Assembly: GCA_013398175.1 (NCBI GenBank)
Contig: VZRZ01002434.1
Span: 670,773 to 734,772 of the forward strand
Length of the DNA: 64,000 bases
Reading direction: 5' to 3'
Origin: Climacteris rufus
Taxonomy: Eukaryota > Chordata > Aves > Passeriformes > Climacteridae
Below the pieces are notes generated by a model. That model was not told the DNA's origin and made no database searches. It saw nothing but the letters and a program-made list of their open reading frames with translations. This document shows positions 47,261 through 64,000 of the stretch, in pieces; the stretch's first letter is position 1; each line of letters opens with the position of its first letter. The position numbers were made by a program, and so were the translations under genes.

Positions 47261-50200
47261 AGGAAAAAAAAGTAAGAAAGAAAGAGGAGGGGGGGAAAAA
47301 ATCCCCTTGTTCTCAAAAAAGCAAAGGGATTGATGCTGTCCAATGGTGAGGGTGAGGAGGAAGTAGTTCCCAAAGCTTGCTTTCATGGTTAGCAGGCATT
47401 GTAAAGATGGCACAGGTCATGTGTTGTGTGCAGCTGTTTAGGGGTTCTTACAGAACTGTTAGAGACTTAGCGAGGCCCATTATTCAAGGCACTAAGGCAG
47501 TTTTACTGGATATGGACTACTGCAATTGTATAAGCTCTCCATTGTGTGAGTACTAATTTAGAGTGCTGCCATAAGCCAGCCATACAATCCGTGCTGCCCA
47601 TGAATGAATGAGTCATCCTGATGAAAAGGCTCAGAGCACACAGCTCTGACTTTTAGTCTTAAAGGGACCCGATGTGTTCAGAATGGGTCACATTTTAATG
47701 AACAAACTAGCTGGCAAAATATTTTAGGCTTGAGCTGCTAAAATAATCCTTTTCTTTTGGTGGAAAGGTATTGAACCCAGAGACTTCAGATAGGTTTTCA
47801 TTTGCCTTACCACACATTAGACGTATCTGTAGTTACTGATTTGTTATGGGATATTAAAGTGCTACTAATGTGCTTGTATAAACATTATAGGTTTCAAGGC
47901 CACTGGGTAAGCCAGCAATTTATGTCCTGAACCATTCCTTTAGGTGCCAAGGAGCTCCATGATTGTTTTATTCAAAACCATTTGGCTTCAGGAATGCAGC
48001 TGTTTTTTTGTTAATGATGTCCGTGCACACGCGCAAACAAATTGTTGTTGTATCGCACTGCTGTCATTTTATCGCCCTCCCTGCGACGAATATGAGAACA
48101 GTAGTTACAGCATTTTTTGGAAAGGTGATTTTCTGGAGAATACTTAACTGCATGGCTTAGGGTAACATCAAAAAAAGAGGATTTATTGTCTGATAACAGG
48201 ACTTAGGTAGCCTTTGGAATGTCCAAAATGAGGAACCCAAAAGCGCTTCCTGAGTTCACATGCATGTCTTGTCCAGACATCATTTAGACTGACCCTGTAA
48301 GAGCCTTAGTTCAAATATGAAATCTGAAGCTTTGGGGGCATCTAAATACATGCAGCCCGTGCTGATGTGATCCAAGCCTTTTCTGTATTTCTCCTCTTGT
48401 GCATGCCCTGGATCTGCTCTGGGTTAAACACCGGAATGCTGAGCTCCTGCCTAAGGGTCATCACAGTCCAGAAACGAGGCCAAGCAGCATTCCCAGCACC
48501 CAAAAGGTGCCTGAAGCAGCACGATTGTGAAAGGTAGTGGTTTCCTTTCCCACCTACAGCAGTTAAAGAAGGAATTGTCCTTCATTTTTCTTGTTTCCTT
48601 TTTTTTTTTAAATTGCAGTATCCTGGTGAAAGCTGAATAGTTGCTTAAGAAATGTAAAGAACTGGACTGAGACTTCTGTTTCCTTAGTGCAATTCCCATT
48701 GTGTCTCGCCCATTGCAGGAGAGACAAGGCCTGTCTCCACATCTGCTGAAACTGGGCTTTAAGCAAAACAAGATGTACTACTCATGTCAGAAATGGAGCA
48801 AAAAATAAAGTGTCATAGCTCAGTGTCCTGATGATGATGATATTTGAGCCTGTGTTCTGCTCTATAGATGCCTTGTGTTTTTTTTTTTTTTTAATTAAAG
48901 TTATTTTTTTTAAATTAAGTTATTTCTGCTGAGTACCATCAGGGTCAATTTTTATTGACTTCAGCAGAGCAAGGACTCAACACTAAGTTTCTACAGGTCA
49001 AATTTTGCCCTTAAGAAAACAATGATTATTACAAAGTCCCTTTTCTGAGCTGAATACTTCTTAAAAGCTAAAGGCATTGAAAATACCCAATTATTACTTT
49101 ATGTTTTCATCATGTTTACTGCTGGTTTCCTTTCTGATCTCTCTAACTATCAAATTAAGTTTATTGAGTCAGTTTTGTTTAATTAGTTTAATTTTACTTG
49201 TTGCATTGCCAGAGTTGTACTTTTCAGCTTCACAGCTCTGAATGAAAATATTCTCACTGACTGGCAAGACAAAACAAAAAACAAAAGTGGAAATGGAATT
49301 ACTAAAATATTTATATTTGCTTAGGTAAAATGCTTCCAGAACTGAAATTTGGAGCAGAAAATATGTAAGGATCCTGATACTTGGTTAAATGACTTAAATC
49401 TGTCCTTGCTGAGGTCTCAGAACTTCCATTCACTTTATTGTCAGTCAGGTCTACCACACAAAGCCTGTTAAATGTAAGTCTTTCCATAGAAACAGTGATA
49501 GGAATAAATCAATTGACCAGAAAATTCCTCTTATTTCTGAAGAGAAATAGATGGCTTAAGAGCAGAACTTTAAAAATGAAGCGTGAATGGCCAAGGTTTA
49601 TGCTTAGAAGAGATGGGTAACATCACTGTAGTAGTTTCAGAGCTTTTTACAGTGCTCCCTTACATCCCTCTCTCCCAGACACAGCCCATCTACCTTTTCC
49701 TTTAGTATGCAAATGCAAAATTAAAAGCACTCAACAGATAGAGATGAATAAGTTAATACAGTGTGCTGCTAGTAATTTATTTTCATTAATGGGGAGTGTG
49801 TGGAAGTACCTCAGAGAGCAAAGAGATGCTGGAAAGTTATAATAGATAAGAACCTACTCACTGCCTTTATGTAAGACAATAGATTTTGTCAATATTCTGC
49901 TTCCTCTCCAGGCAGTGAGCTACTATGGTTAACCAAAATTGTTGAGTAATTGTTCTGTGGTTGAGAACAAAATGCTGAATTAAACTGTTCCCAGCACAAT
50001 AATTGTGTGATTACAGCATTTATGTTGCTGGCCAAAAGAACAGTCATTAGGTTTGGAAGACTTACCAAAACCACAGGCAGAGGAAAAAAAATGCAAATCA
50101 CATGTAAATTGTTCTCTAATACCTATAGTGGCTTAAAAATTGAACTGAGAGTATGGTATGTGTGTATTTAAAGGCAGTCGAGCCAGAAAAAAAAGATTGT

Positions 50201-51344
50201 ACATTCAAGAACTACTTCAAACTAGGAAGAAAATACCCAAAGATTATTCATTTTCATTATGTTGTACTTTTCCCCCTCTGGTGAGATCCTGCACTTCATA
50301 CATTATGTGTGTGTTGTGCTCTGTGAAGGCAGTTCTGTTTTCCCCTTCTGCACACCCGTCAGGAATTGTCTGGGGTTGTAAGGCAGGTAGGGCTCCCACA
50401 CCCGACCACATCTTGGGCCAGGCTGACTCAAAGAGCAATATCCAGAGGAGGCAGGCAGCAAATGTTTATCTGATTGCTGTAATCCACCAGGAAAATTAAA
50501 AACTGGTTTATGATTATAAGTGCTCTTGTGAGGTAGACAATTTTCTTGCCCCATTGCATGGTCTGTATCTACAAATGCCAGGAAAACAATTGCATATAGT
50601 CTTCCTTTTTGTTTCTTTCTTTTTGTTGTTTTCCTCATATTTTCAATAATAAAAGAGAAGGAGGAAGACAAGGAAGGACTGAAGGAGACAGCAAAGGAGA
50701 AAAAGATAAAATGTTTTGGGCAGTCAAAATATTTGTGCCTGCAAGTCAGTGCAGTAGGAAGCTGCAGAATTTGGAGAGCTGCTTACCTGGCTGTACACAG
50801 AAATCAGATGATGAGATGTCTAAACTTTATCACTCTATCTACAGTTAATTGTGCTTTAACTGTATTGCTGTCACTAAATTGTAGGCACAAAATTAGAGAC
50901 TGTCTTCAGTCCTATTCAAAAAATGTTCCCAAACAAAACTTGTGAAAAACATTTTTGTATGAGGATTTTGGTAATAAGGGGGATAAAAGCATCAGGACAT
51001 GAATGGAAGAGTGGTGACGTATCTGTTTAAATTGTATTTCTTCAGCAATTTGAATCCACTTAACTTTTAAAATTAAACTTCTGGTGGTAAAACTGAACTC
51101 TGCTGAGAAACAATTCCACTGGCAGAAGGGACAGTCATAAACAAGTCTGAATAGCCGAAAGATTGAAAAGAGGTCTTTATTATGCATTTCCCTGGGCAGA
51201 AATTAGAGGCTATCCAATACTAGAGCTGTGTTTGCTGCAAGGGTTTCTAATAACATGTGGTCTGAATTTTCCTGGACGTTTGTCCATTGTCCAGGCGCTT
51301 TTAAGAACATGTAGAAAGCAATACAACTCAATATACAATAGTAA

Positions 51345-51382
51345 TAGTGATTATGATTATGATAATAATAATAATGATAATA
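51345..51382. repeat. AT-rich trinucleotide repeat
   Basis: GATTAT units pass into GATAATAATAATAAT and a TGATAATAT end. Confidence 0.8.
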
Positions 51383-54300
51383 TATTGTGTTCAGAAAAGA
51401 ATGACACAGAGTTGTTGTAGCTACTTGTGCTCTGAAACTGATGTCACTGGAGAACACACCTATACTGAAACATGTATCTAATTTAATAATAATACTAAAA
51501 TTGGGAAGGAAAAGAGGGTTCATTCAAAGGGTTTAGTCAGTGGATTTTAGCCTAAGATTTTATGAGCAGACCCAGTTCTGCAAGAGTCTACACTGATCAT
51601 GCCACAAAGAATCGGGCTTTTTTTCCCTGTAGTGCATTAGATTGTATACAGTTTTATTAACTATGTCCCTCAACCTTTCAGTTTAAAGAAAGCAAGAGAA
51701 GGAACTGACTTTTGGTGCAGACTTTTTTTTATTTAGTTGTTTAAGTCTATTTTTTTTCTCTTTCTCTACATAGCATGATTTTAAGTGGATGACTTTGATA
51801 AAACTTTCTTGTTTGTTTATAGCATTGCACTATTCAGCAGCCGAATGGGTTTTGAATTTCTGCCCACTACATGCTATTAAATAACCCCTGTTTCTTGCCC
51901 GTCGCCTACACACTGGAGTTACTGTGTTTGTTTTAATTAGTGATAATCCACTTGTCAAAGAGATAACTGAGCAAAAAATGCATCTTGAAACCTTAGGGTT
52001 TTGTTTGAAAGAATACCCTTAGCATTGTGTCAAAAATGAGGTCATGGAACTGGCCGTCATCTCTACACCATCATAAGTACAGTGGTTTCCCAATTTGAAC
52101 TGTTCTCCCTGTTTCAGTTTAAAATTTGGGGTTTTGGAACAGGAGACAGGAAAAATACTGCTGCAATTTATACATCAAAATGATTAGTTACTGGTGTTTG
52201 AATATGTTTGGAAAAATGAGGTTTAGCAGCTGGTCTTAATGCACATGCCTCTAAATAACTTTATAGGATGAAAAAATACCATTTGCTTAAGTATGATGGC
52301 ATCAGCCTTGCTCTTGCCACCTATTTCTTGATCTTTTCAGTCAAATGCACTGAAAAAATCTTTCGTGAGTAGGTTCACACTCCAAAGTCTTCATTTCTTC
52401 AGTTTACGTAGGATTAAGAACCATGCTTAGAACAAATTTAGAAAATATTTAAAAATCATTTAGAAATTATTTTAGAAAAATACTTAGAATAAATTACCCG
52501 GGCTTCATTCTCAACCCACAAACCATCTTGGACCAAGCATTTTATGGTCCTGTTTGCATCCTTTGCATGAAAACGGTCTCAACAATACTTTGGTGTCAGG
52601 ATGAGCCCAAAGTTGCCTCAAAAGCACTGAAAAGATAGCAAGGTGTGCCGTTTCTCCTAGGTCACAGAATTTATCTGTCAAAAAAAGCCAGACTTGCTGC
52701 CTGGGATGGTGTGTAACTCTACAATTTATTTCCTTAATATTTCCTAATTAATTTCTTTATTCCCAACTGAATCTGTTGACTTTCCACATTCATGGAAGTT
52801 CTCAGAAAGTCATTTTTGGAATATTCCTCTTCCTCTTCCCACCCCTCTCTAAATCCCATGCCAGTTCTGAGCGTTTCTACCCATTCCTACTTGTTTTTAT
52901 GGTCTAGCCATTGATTAATAATTTTAAGATTTGCAGAGTCAACCTTGAAAAAACCCTGTGCTCCTACAGGAAAAGTTGATTCTGCACACCTCTCCTGACC
53001 ATTTTACCTGTCACTTGGACATCCTCTAATAGGAACATCTCCTCTTAACAAAACTGCTCTGTTTGCTCTTCCCTGCTTCCCTGCAGCAGTGCTTCCTACC
53101 AGACCTTATTTCCAGAGCTCTTTTGACTGCAATCCACAATGCTGTTGCACAAAATCTTTGGATCTGGTGGAATGTGAGCATTAGGTATACCAAAGAAGAG
53201 AGCTGCGTTAACACACACGGCAAAACTCAGCCACTTCAGTGCTTTAAAACAGAATGTGGAAAATCTGAAGGGAAAAAGCGTACAGGTGACTTCTGAAAGG
53301 CTGCTATGAACAGTGACAAGGGAGGTACATTGCTTTTTATCTCTGATTTTTTCTGGCATGTACAAATAAACCCAGGGTTCATTATAATTTGAATAACTGA
53401 ACCGATCTATAATAGATCAGCTAACTGTAGAAAACAGTACACATGTGCTGCTCAAGAGATTATCCTGCATGCTGTCTTTTAAATCACATCAGGAAATCTC
53501 ACACCTGTTTTCCTTCCCCTGACAAATGTTTCACTGGATAGCTTACTGCTGGAGCAATCAGCACTGGTCCAGAGCTCATTGGGAAAAGCATTAGCCAGGC
53601 ATCAGGAAACTCTGTGCTCCATCATACACTGTGAGGTAGCATCAGGCATTAATGCAACTTCAGAGATTTTCCAGTTTGGAGGAAGTGACTTGGCAGATTA
53701 ACTCTTGCTATTTGACAGTTGCACTTAGGAGCAAGTTGCTGGTAGCCAAGAAAACAACACAAATGGAGGACAATATACAGTATAAATCAGCGGTTTTGAC
53801 AGCTACAAGTTTGTGGCAGGTTTCCCTTATAGTCCTGACTTGTTATTCTGGGAAGGGTGACAACATTTGAACAAGGTGCTCAGGTGCTTGGAAGCTTGAG
53901 AAACTTAGTATTTATGTGAATATTAAGTAAGGTGAAATAAGTAAATTTGGCCCAAACTCTGGTCATCATACCTCAAAAGCCCATTTGCTGACTTTAACCT
54001 CGTCATGAAACAAGTGGTTCAATCAACCAAACAATGAACCTTTTTCTTCTATAAAAATGAAAGAGCAAATTATTTTGAGTGTTGCACTTGAGCTTGGATT
54101 AGAAAGTGTTCTTTTGAGAGTGCACTTCAGTCGTCCAGTGTAGCTGTTACCTGAATTACAGTAGCTTGCTCTGAAAGTCCTGATTTTGCCAGAAAACCCC
54201 ACTCACTGAGGTGTTATATAGTCTGGAGCAGCCATTCTCGTGTGAACTCTTAGGTTTTTGTGTTAAAACAGCTGCCTATTGAAATGAATTCGATTTTATG

Positions 54301-55696
54301 CTCTTTTTATTTCAGGTAGTCTCTTCATTTAGGCTGTTTGTTCCAATACCTTTGTGGCAGAATTGCCCTGTGGGTAACTTACATGCTAAGTTGCACAAGC
54401 ATGAGTAGTGGTCAAGTGTCATCCTCAATGCAAAAAAGCTATCTTTCTGCTTTTCCCTCCTCTCTCTGTTTTTTTTTCTATACTAAATCAAATACTAAAA
54501 AAAAGAAAAAAAGAAAAAAGAAGTTCCGAAGTTCTTTATTTTAGTAACAGAAATGAATAAATAATACTGCTTTTTTTCCTATGGAAGTGTCCAAGGGTTA
54601 TTCCTTAATGCAAAAGGTCCCTTTGGCTTCTGTCCTTCCAACTGCTTCTGGAGGTTTGCCTCTCACCAGTACATTTTGTTCTGTGGCATGAAGTGGAGAA
54701 GGGAAGCCTTGGAAGGAAGTTATTGACATGGAAACAGCTCCTGTCTATTATTTGGCAGTTTAAGGCACTTTGTTGTGCTTTAGTTAAAAGGGCTAAATGT
54801 GTGTGCATTTACAGACTTTATGATGAGATGAATTTGAGATGGATGCTGGTAGTGACACTTGGGTTCTCTTGCAGGACTGTGGAAAGTTTCCAGCCTGAGA
54901 AGCTTTGCTTTTTTAAAATTAAAAAATGCTTATGCATTTCCCTGAGATGCATTTTAGTTTTCCTGAAAGTTTGTTCCTTGTGTTTTCAAAGAGCCAAGTG
55001 GCATACACAAGGTTACCTGTTAGGGATTGTTTCCATATTCCATCTAATATTTTTTCCCACACCATCACTCCAGATAGGGCTCTCCTATGCTCATGGAGTT
55101 GTCATGGGGAGGATGTGCTATGTGTGTGTGGTGGGTGATGGAGGTGTCTCCCTAAATACCCTCTTTCATTCTCCCTAAAAGATCACCACTGTGAGAGTAC
55201 ATTTTCTGTCATCAGTATCAGTGTTTGCAAACAATTGTGAGAACAGGGAAAACTGCTGAGTGAACTTAGGTGTTTGGACAGGGTAAATTTTGGTAAGTAC
55301 TGGTATGAAATGTGTAAGCCTCTTACACAGCAAAGGGAAGAATAATGTTTAGGGCCCAAATCATCTGCTGCAGAAGAATTCACAGGTAGTGATTAGGAAG
55401 AAAAAATGCATCTCTACTTCTTGCCATCCATCTTCTGCTTTGCATCCTGAGCATCCACTAAGCACCACATAAAAAGGCACCTCAAACTCAATAGTAGAGT
55501 GATCACTCCATAACCTGGATAGACAGGGCTCCTGACTGTAGAGGTTCAGGACACACTTGTGTCAATTTAGGGAACTGACACAGGGAAGAGAAAGAGAACA
55601 ACATTTTCTTTTCTTATTTTAAACGTCACTGTAAGGGAAAATAGCAGATTGTAGTTATATGAGGACATATATTTTTATTTCCCTTAAGATAGATAT

Positions 55697-55714
55697 GGGG
55701 AGGGGGGGTGAGGG
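55697..55714 (+). other. Potential G-quadruplex motif
   Basis: GGGGAGGGGGGGTGAGGG supplies four runs of at least three G separated by short loops. It sits in a purine-rich stretch that continues with GAGAGAG. Formation in cells is unknown. Confidence 0.5.
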
Positions 55715-58700
55715 AGAGAGAAAGAGATGGCCAACACATGTGCTAATTAAAGAATCCAGTCCTTCAGCAGAGTGTGTGCCACTGAGAGCCAAGTGTTTCT
55801 GGAGGATGAGGGGCCAGTGCAATTAAACATGTCATTTTTGAAGGACAGATTTATGTTGCTGCATGTGAAATGTGCATCGCATTCTTTCCTGTACAGTAGA
55901 AGAGATGCTTAACTTATAAACAAGTCATAAGCAAGAAGATATTCATACAACACTTTGAAGTTAATAGAATCATTCATGTGCATCCATTGTTCTAGGAATG
56001 TAAAATCTGAACTTATTTGAGGCAGCTGAGAATAACTCCAATGAAAATAAAAGTTAGCCACATTTCTACAGGAAGAAGTTGGGTAAGAGTCCATTTCAGC
56101 AGAGGTGCTCATACAACTCCTGAAGGGCATCTTCTGAGCAGTTCAAGAGTAAAATACTGCACAGAATTTTGTCAGGTTGTAGAGAAGAGAATGTTGCTTT
56201 AGCAGCCATTCTTACTCACACTAATAATGAATTACTGTTCATTATCCCTCACCAGTCTCAGCGGAATGGATAGAATTGCTCCTGAAGAACTAGAGGAGGG
56301 TGGAAGAGCAGTATTTGCTCCTCAGTGGAAAGTTTTCTGTATGGGTGCTGGAACGCATATTGAGATATTTACCTTGGAGAGAGGAAACTTATGTAAAAGT
56401 TGGTGCTAATAAACATACAATGAGCAACTGCAGAAATGAAATCAGAGAAAGCATGTGAACAGAAAATAAATAAAACTAATAGCAACTGCTAGGGCTTAGG
56501 TTTGTTGAAAGTATGGATTTATGTTACTTGAGAAATGTTATAATCCTTCTAGATTAAGCAAGAGTTTTGTCAAGAGGGAAACTCTGAACTTTTAATTAAA
56601 GATTCTGTCAGGATGCATGGGCATAAAGGACCAAAATAAGGTCATGCATGCTACTCTGATTCTAGCATTTCCTAAGCCATAAGAGTCTAACTTTGCAATC
56701 TTAATGTTTCTTTAAGCTCTTTTCCCTGTGTAGCTATTTACATAGTGACCCAAAGCACACGTGACTTTTTACAGAAAATAGAGTAGAACTGAAGTTGTCA
56801 AGTGTTTGCAATCTAAATTTGTGTAAGTCACAGCAGGAGCTAGTAACAAACGGTAGGGGTAACTGTTAAAAACATGCTGCTTGGTGCTTAGGTAGCTGTG
56901 GTAACCATAGTATGTTCCTAAAAGTAGGTAGGAGACCAGAATTTAGGTGGAAATACTACAATTATAATGAAGCTGAGAATCCTGGGAATCTTAACTGTGA
57001 CTACGTTGAATGCACATCTTCATGTGGTTGGATTTGTTATGGTCAAGTCATAAAGGACATGCACAGATTTGTGAAGATGCTGGCCCAAGCTTCAACAGCT
57101 TGAATTGGTTCCAGGTTTGCCAACAAATTTCTTTTGATATGGTAAGCCATTTAGGGGCAGATTTTTCAAAGGCACTGAAACCGATAAAGATACATTGAGG
57201 CACTTTTCAACATCAAAAATCTCTACAGGCTGCTGTGGGTGCCTCAGTTTCTCACTTGGACAGTAGATACACTATTAGTTTCTTGTCATGTGCTCATACT
57301 GGTTTTTGCAAGGATAAGTTCTTTAGGGGTGGTCTATTTTTGAGGTTTTCAGTGGCAAGCATGAAGATTCCCTGGTTTTGGCTCTTGGTTAAACTTGGTT
57401 GGATTTTCTCATGCTCCTAAAATACATTGCCATTAAAGAAGATGATTTACTGTCCTCATTATCAATTAACAAACCTTTATTTGACCATTTGAATTCTTGT
57501 ACATCTGCTTCCTTAAGGGGTGTTATTTCTCATAAACTAAATGGCAAATGGTACATCTTTTGGGCTTCCCTCTTGCTCCAAATTACTTGTCAGAGATGTG
57601 AAAGTATGAATTCCTTTATAGAGAATTGATTGTATAGAATATTTTGTCTCTCATGACATCTGAGCCGTTCCTTTGTTATTTTATGTGCATCACATGCCTT
57701 TTCTGTGCACACCATGCCTCTGCAGTTTGTCATGCAGTGCAAGAATATTCTAGTTAAAGTGACATTCAAATTAAAAGGAAGATCAGGGAACTGTGTGACC
57801 AGTTGGCACAGTGGCAGTAGTATTTATAGTGAAAAAACAGGCCCTTGGAAGATTGTATCTGTATCATCCAGACTGACATCATAATGTAAGTAAGAAGTTA
57901 CAAGGTGAAATTGTAGCTTATTAAATCCATTGGGAATTTTGTGAGGATTTAAAACATGGTTTTCTCTTGTAGGAAATTAAAACTAAGAAGAGGTAATCAC
58001 ACAGAGAGACTGGCAAGTGGAGAATCTTGACAGCTATATAAATTCTTAGATTGTTAAAGAGGTATTTCTTTTTATGGGCATATGTCCATTAGCAGAACAA
58101 ATTGAAAGGCCAGGAAATAGCTCTGATTTGCAGCCCATTATGTTCAAATTAGAAATGCAGTATCAAGAAGTTACAATCCCGAAAATATTGGAAAGTATGT
58201 AAGCTATATAATAAAAAACATTTGAGAGATGTAACTGACATAGTAATACCTTGAAAAGCCAAAAAAAAAAGGAAAATGCCTTTGATGTAGAACTCAGAAG
58301 GAGGGCCTGTATTTGGTGCCACTTGAAACAGTTGTATCCTAGCAATTCTAGTTAATGATAATAAACATAACAAGAGTTAAGATGTAGTAGTTAAATGAGC
58401 CATAAAAACGAAGAGTCCATAATTTGTATCACATTGCATCAGGTAATTGGATTAAAATAAACTAATGTTTGCATTTATTTGTGTTTAGGAGAAAATGAAG
58501 TGTAGCTGAGTGCTGCTACATACATTCCATCCTGGAATGAAAATCACATTGTTTTGACTGCGTTATTTCTGTATCCATGCAAACCATCCTCATCACTCTA
58601 TAGTTTTTACCTCCTTAATGCAGCCGGGGTTGTGTCATTTGAAATTAGTGGCTGTAAGGCCCCTTGGAGAGTTAGAGAGGAGCAGCGATTTGAAAAAAAT

Positions 58701-60771
58701 GAAATGCAGCAGTCAGAGTTAGGAAGGAAGGGCATTTTCCTGGTAAATGTTTTCCTAAATGGGAATTTTTCAGTGTGGTGTTTTGCTCGTGTGTTTGGCA
58801 GTCACTTGGAATCAAGTGCAGACTTGTGCTACATTGTGGGCTTGGCAATGACAATTTGTGTGTGTGTGGTGCTTTAGTTATATTAGCCCTGGAGGCAGAG
58901 TTAACACTTGCAGTGGGACAAGAGTATTTGCAGTCATCAGAGAACTTTGCAGTCAGCTTCAATAACATCACTCCATTTTTTTCACTTTTTTTTAACATTT
59001 TTTTTTGGCAGCAAAGCTCTTAGTAGAACCATCTGTCTTTCTATTAGTGTTTTTGAGTCCTGTTTTGAAGCTTCTTTGCTTGGCAAAGTCACTTTCATCC
59101 TTGGAAACCATTTAAAAAAAAAAGTTCTGTGGCTTTTTGCCGAAGAAGAGTACTATGCAAAAATTCCACACGGCTGTTCATTTTTGTTCTAAAAGAATAC
59201 GGTTACTTTGTCTTTGTCTTAAAAGAAAACAAAACCAAACCATAAAACCTCAAACCCCCCCCCATCCCCCCAAAAATAAACACATGAAGAACAGGAAGGT
59301 ATTGGGCAGCTCTAGGATAACTGAGTGGGGATAGAGAACAAATGACATTTTATATATTTTTTTCCCCCAGTAATTCAGTTGAAAATACATGTGTCTTCTA
59401 GTTAACAGGATCAGAATAGAAAGGAAAATACTGAAGTAACAAAAAATGGATCCGGCTAGTCCAGTGAGTGGAGACATCTCTCTATCTTCAGTCCCAATCT
59501 TAATCTCCCACTGCAAGAATTCCTGTCAACAGTGCTCTTGAACTCCATCCTTGAAAATTGTTTCAGACTACATATGCAGTCAGCACACACAGGGGTGTTG
59601 ACAGGTCCTGGCATAAATTAAAAGGTTACCATCCCGAATTGCATATCACTCTTATGCCTGGTAACATATTTGGGTGAACCAGGACATGTCCTGGATTTTC
59701 AGGAGATCAAATTAAAATAAAATTAAATGCAAATGGTGTGGTCTGAACTATGGCAGCCAAGGAGCTGGGGCAGGTTCTCTTTTGCCAGTTCTGCTGTTGA
59801 GGCTATAATGAAGGGAGTAACACCTTCTTGCACCCCTGTTCACAAAAGGTTGTGTGTTGACACCCTAATTCTCTTGAGTTTCTTAAGATTACGGATCACA
59901 AATCAAATTGTAGTTTTTGGTAATGTATCTACCTCTGATGCCTGGGCTTTACAGTGCCATCAAATATCTAGGTGAGCTCTCTTAAAAACTGAGTCAGTCT
60001 CTCTTCACTGACTGATATGGTCAATACAGTGAGGTTTTTAAATTAAAACTAGTCATTTAGCATTTTAATCTAGGAAACTTTTTGCTTCTCATCTGTGTTG
60101 AAATGCAGAGATGATGTCCATTGCTAGCAATTAAAAACTCTGACAGAAGTGGGTAAAAGCAACAGCATTAGATGCTGTGCCGTGGCCAACTTCCAGCCTT
60201 GATGACTAATTTCTGCATGTCTTAAGTCCCCTGCAGTATCCACTTACAATATAATATTTTCCACTTCCTGACTTGCATGGTTGTGTACAGTCGCTGTGCA
60301 GAGTCGAACAGCTAATGCTTCAGACACAGCCATGCTTTATTTGTGAATAAAGTGTCTCGGCCTCTTTTCTGAACATCTCAGAGACTTTATCTTCTCACAT
60401 GTACAAATAAGTGCATGTGTACAGGCAGAAAAATAGTACTGAATGTGCTGTGTGCTACTTATGCTACTTGTTTGTCCTTCTGAGGGGGTGTCTTTGTGTT
60501 TGGGCTCAGTCAGGGTGAAAGCTGCTGTCTGAGACAGATATTGGTACACAGTACAATAAAAGAGAAGAAAATATCACCCTACAGTCAGAGATCAGTGAGT
60601 CATCATGGACTGTGGGGGGAATCATTAAGTGGGATATGGGTATGGGTTAGTGGAATATTTCAGTTTATTTTGGTTTGATGTAATTCATGTGAAATGTTTG
60701 ATAACCAAGATGAAGCTGAATAGTTGATGCTGCTGGAACACCCCGTTACAGAGAGGTGTATTCAAACCTGA

Positions 60772-64000
<3,229 letters not shown>

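Noticed and set aside
50091..50113. Octamer ATGCAAAT near ATTGTT as a POU-SOX composite site
   Set aside because: The spacing and order differ from the established composite element, and each motif is common by chance.
54693..55178. 161-codon forward open frame with many Cys and Leu
   Set aside because: No family resemblance, and it lies within a long intron with no sign of an independent gene.
57150..57290. Possible ancient repeat (TTTTTCAAAGGCACTGA and GTGCCTCAGTTTCTC blocks)
   Set aside because: The words recall old amniote repeats and MIR, but the block order does not hold together well enough to name a family.

Overview
The window is vertebrate nuclear DNA, almost certainly from a passerine bird. 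It lies inside one large gene on the + strand, SOX5, a SoxD-family HMG-box transcription factor. Four coding exons are readable. They splice in one frame and encode the exon before the leucine zipper, the zipper, the glutamine-rich Q box, and the start of the following proline/alanine/glutamine linker. The HMG box itself lies downstream of the window. The paralogue SOX6 is excluded by diagnostic residues such as KDKLLAMGSGNFGEIKG and [15 protein letters not shown].

Layout: positions 1-580 are a CpG island in the SOX5 intron upstream of the first visible exon, a possible internal promoter. Exon A is 1811-1897. A 14.0-kb intron follows. Exon B (15914-16086) carries the leucine zipper and the first part of the Q box. 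A 2.6-kb intron follows. Exon C (18648-18716) carries the rest of the Q box. A 42.1-kb intron follows. Exon D is 60862-60982, preceded by a tandem CAGCAG acceptor. The last 3 kb is the beginning of the next intron. Intron phases are 1, 1, 0, 0, 1, so exons A and C are frame-preserving cassettes.

The bird assignment rests on repeats. There are two antisense CR1 LINE 3' ends (12604-13085 and 45521-45835) and two tRNA-Ile-headed SINEs with a CR1-type tail ending in ATTCTGTG repeats (16315-16442 and 25512-25649). The SINEs match the TguSINE1 type known from songbirds. Two old MIR relics (9713-9850 and 34755-34880) and one degraded retrovirus-like fragment (25990-26545, - strand) are less certain. 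A 34-bp minisatellite, an 18-bp tandem repeat, several hairpins and many homopolymer or dinucleotide tracts account for much of the remaining visible structure.

I found no second protein gene, RNA gene, CRISPR array or operon. The many short open frames look like chance frames in AT-rich intron. The most useful leads concern how SOX5 may be regulated and spliced: the CpG island with a strong-context downstream ATG, the NAGNAG acceptor, an in-frame alternative donor after exon A, the atypical donor of exon C, and intronic clusters of SOX-type motifs. Conservation, expression and repeat-library claims could not be tested from sequence alone.
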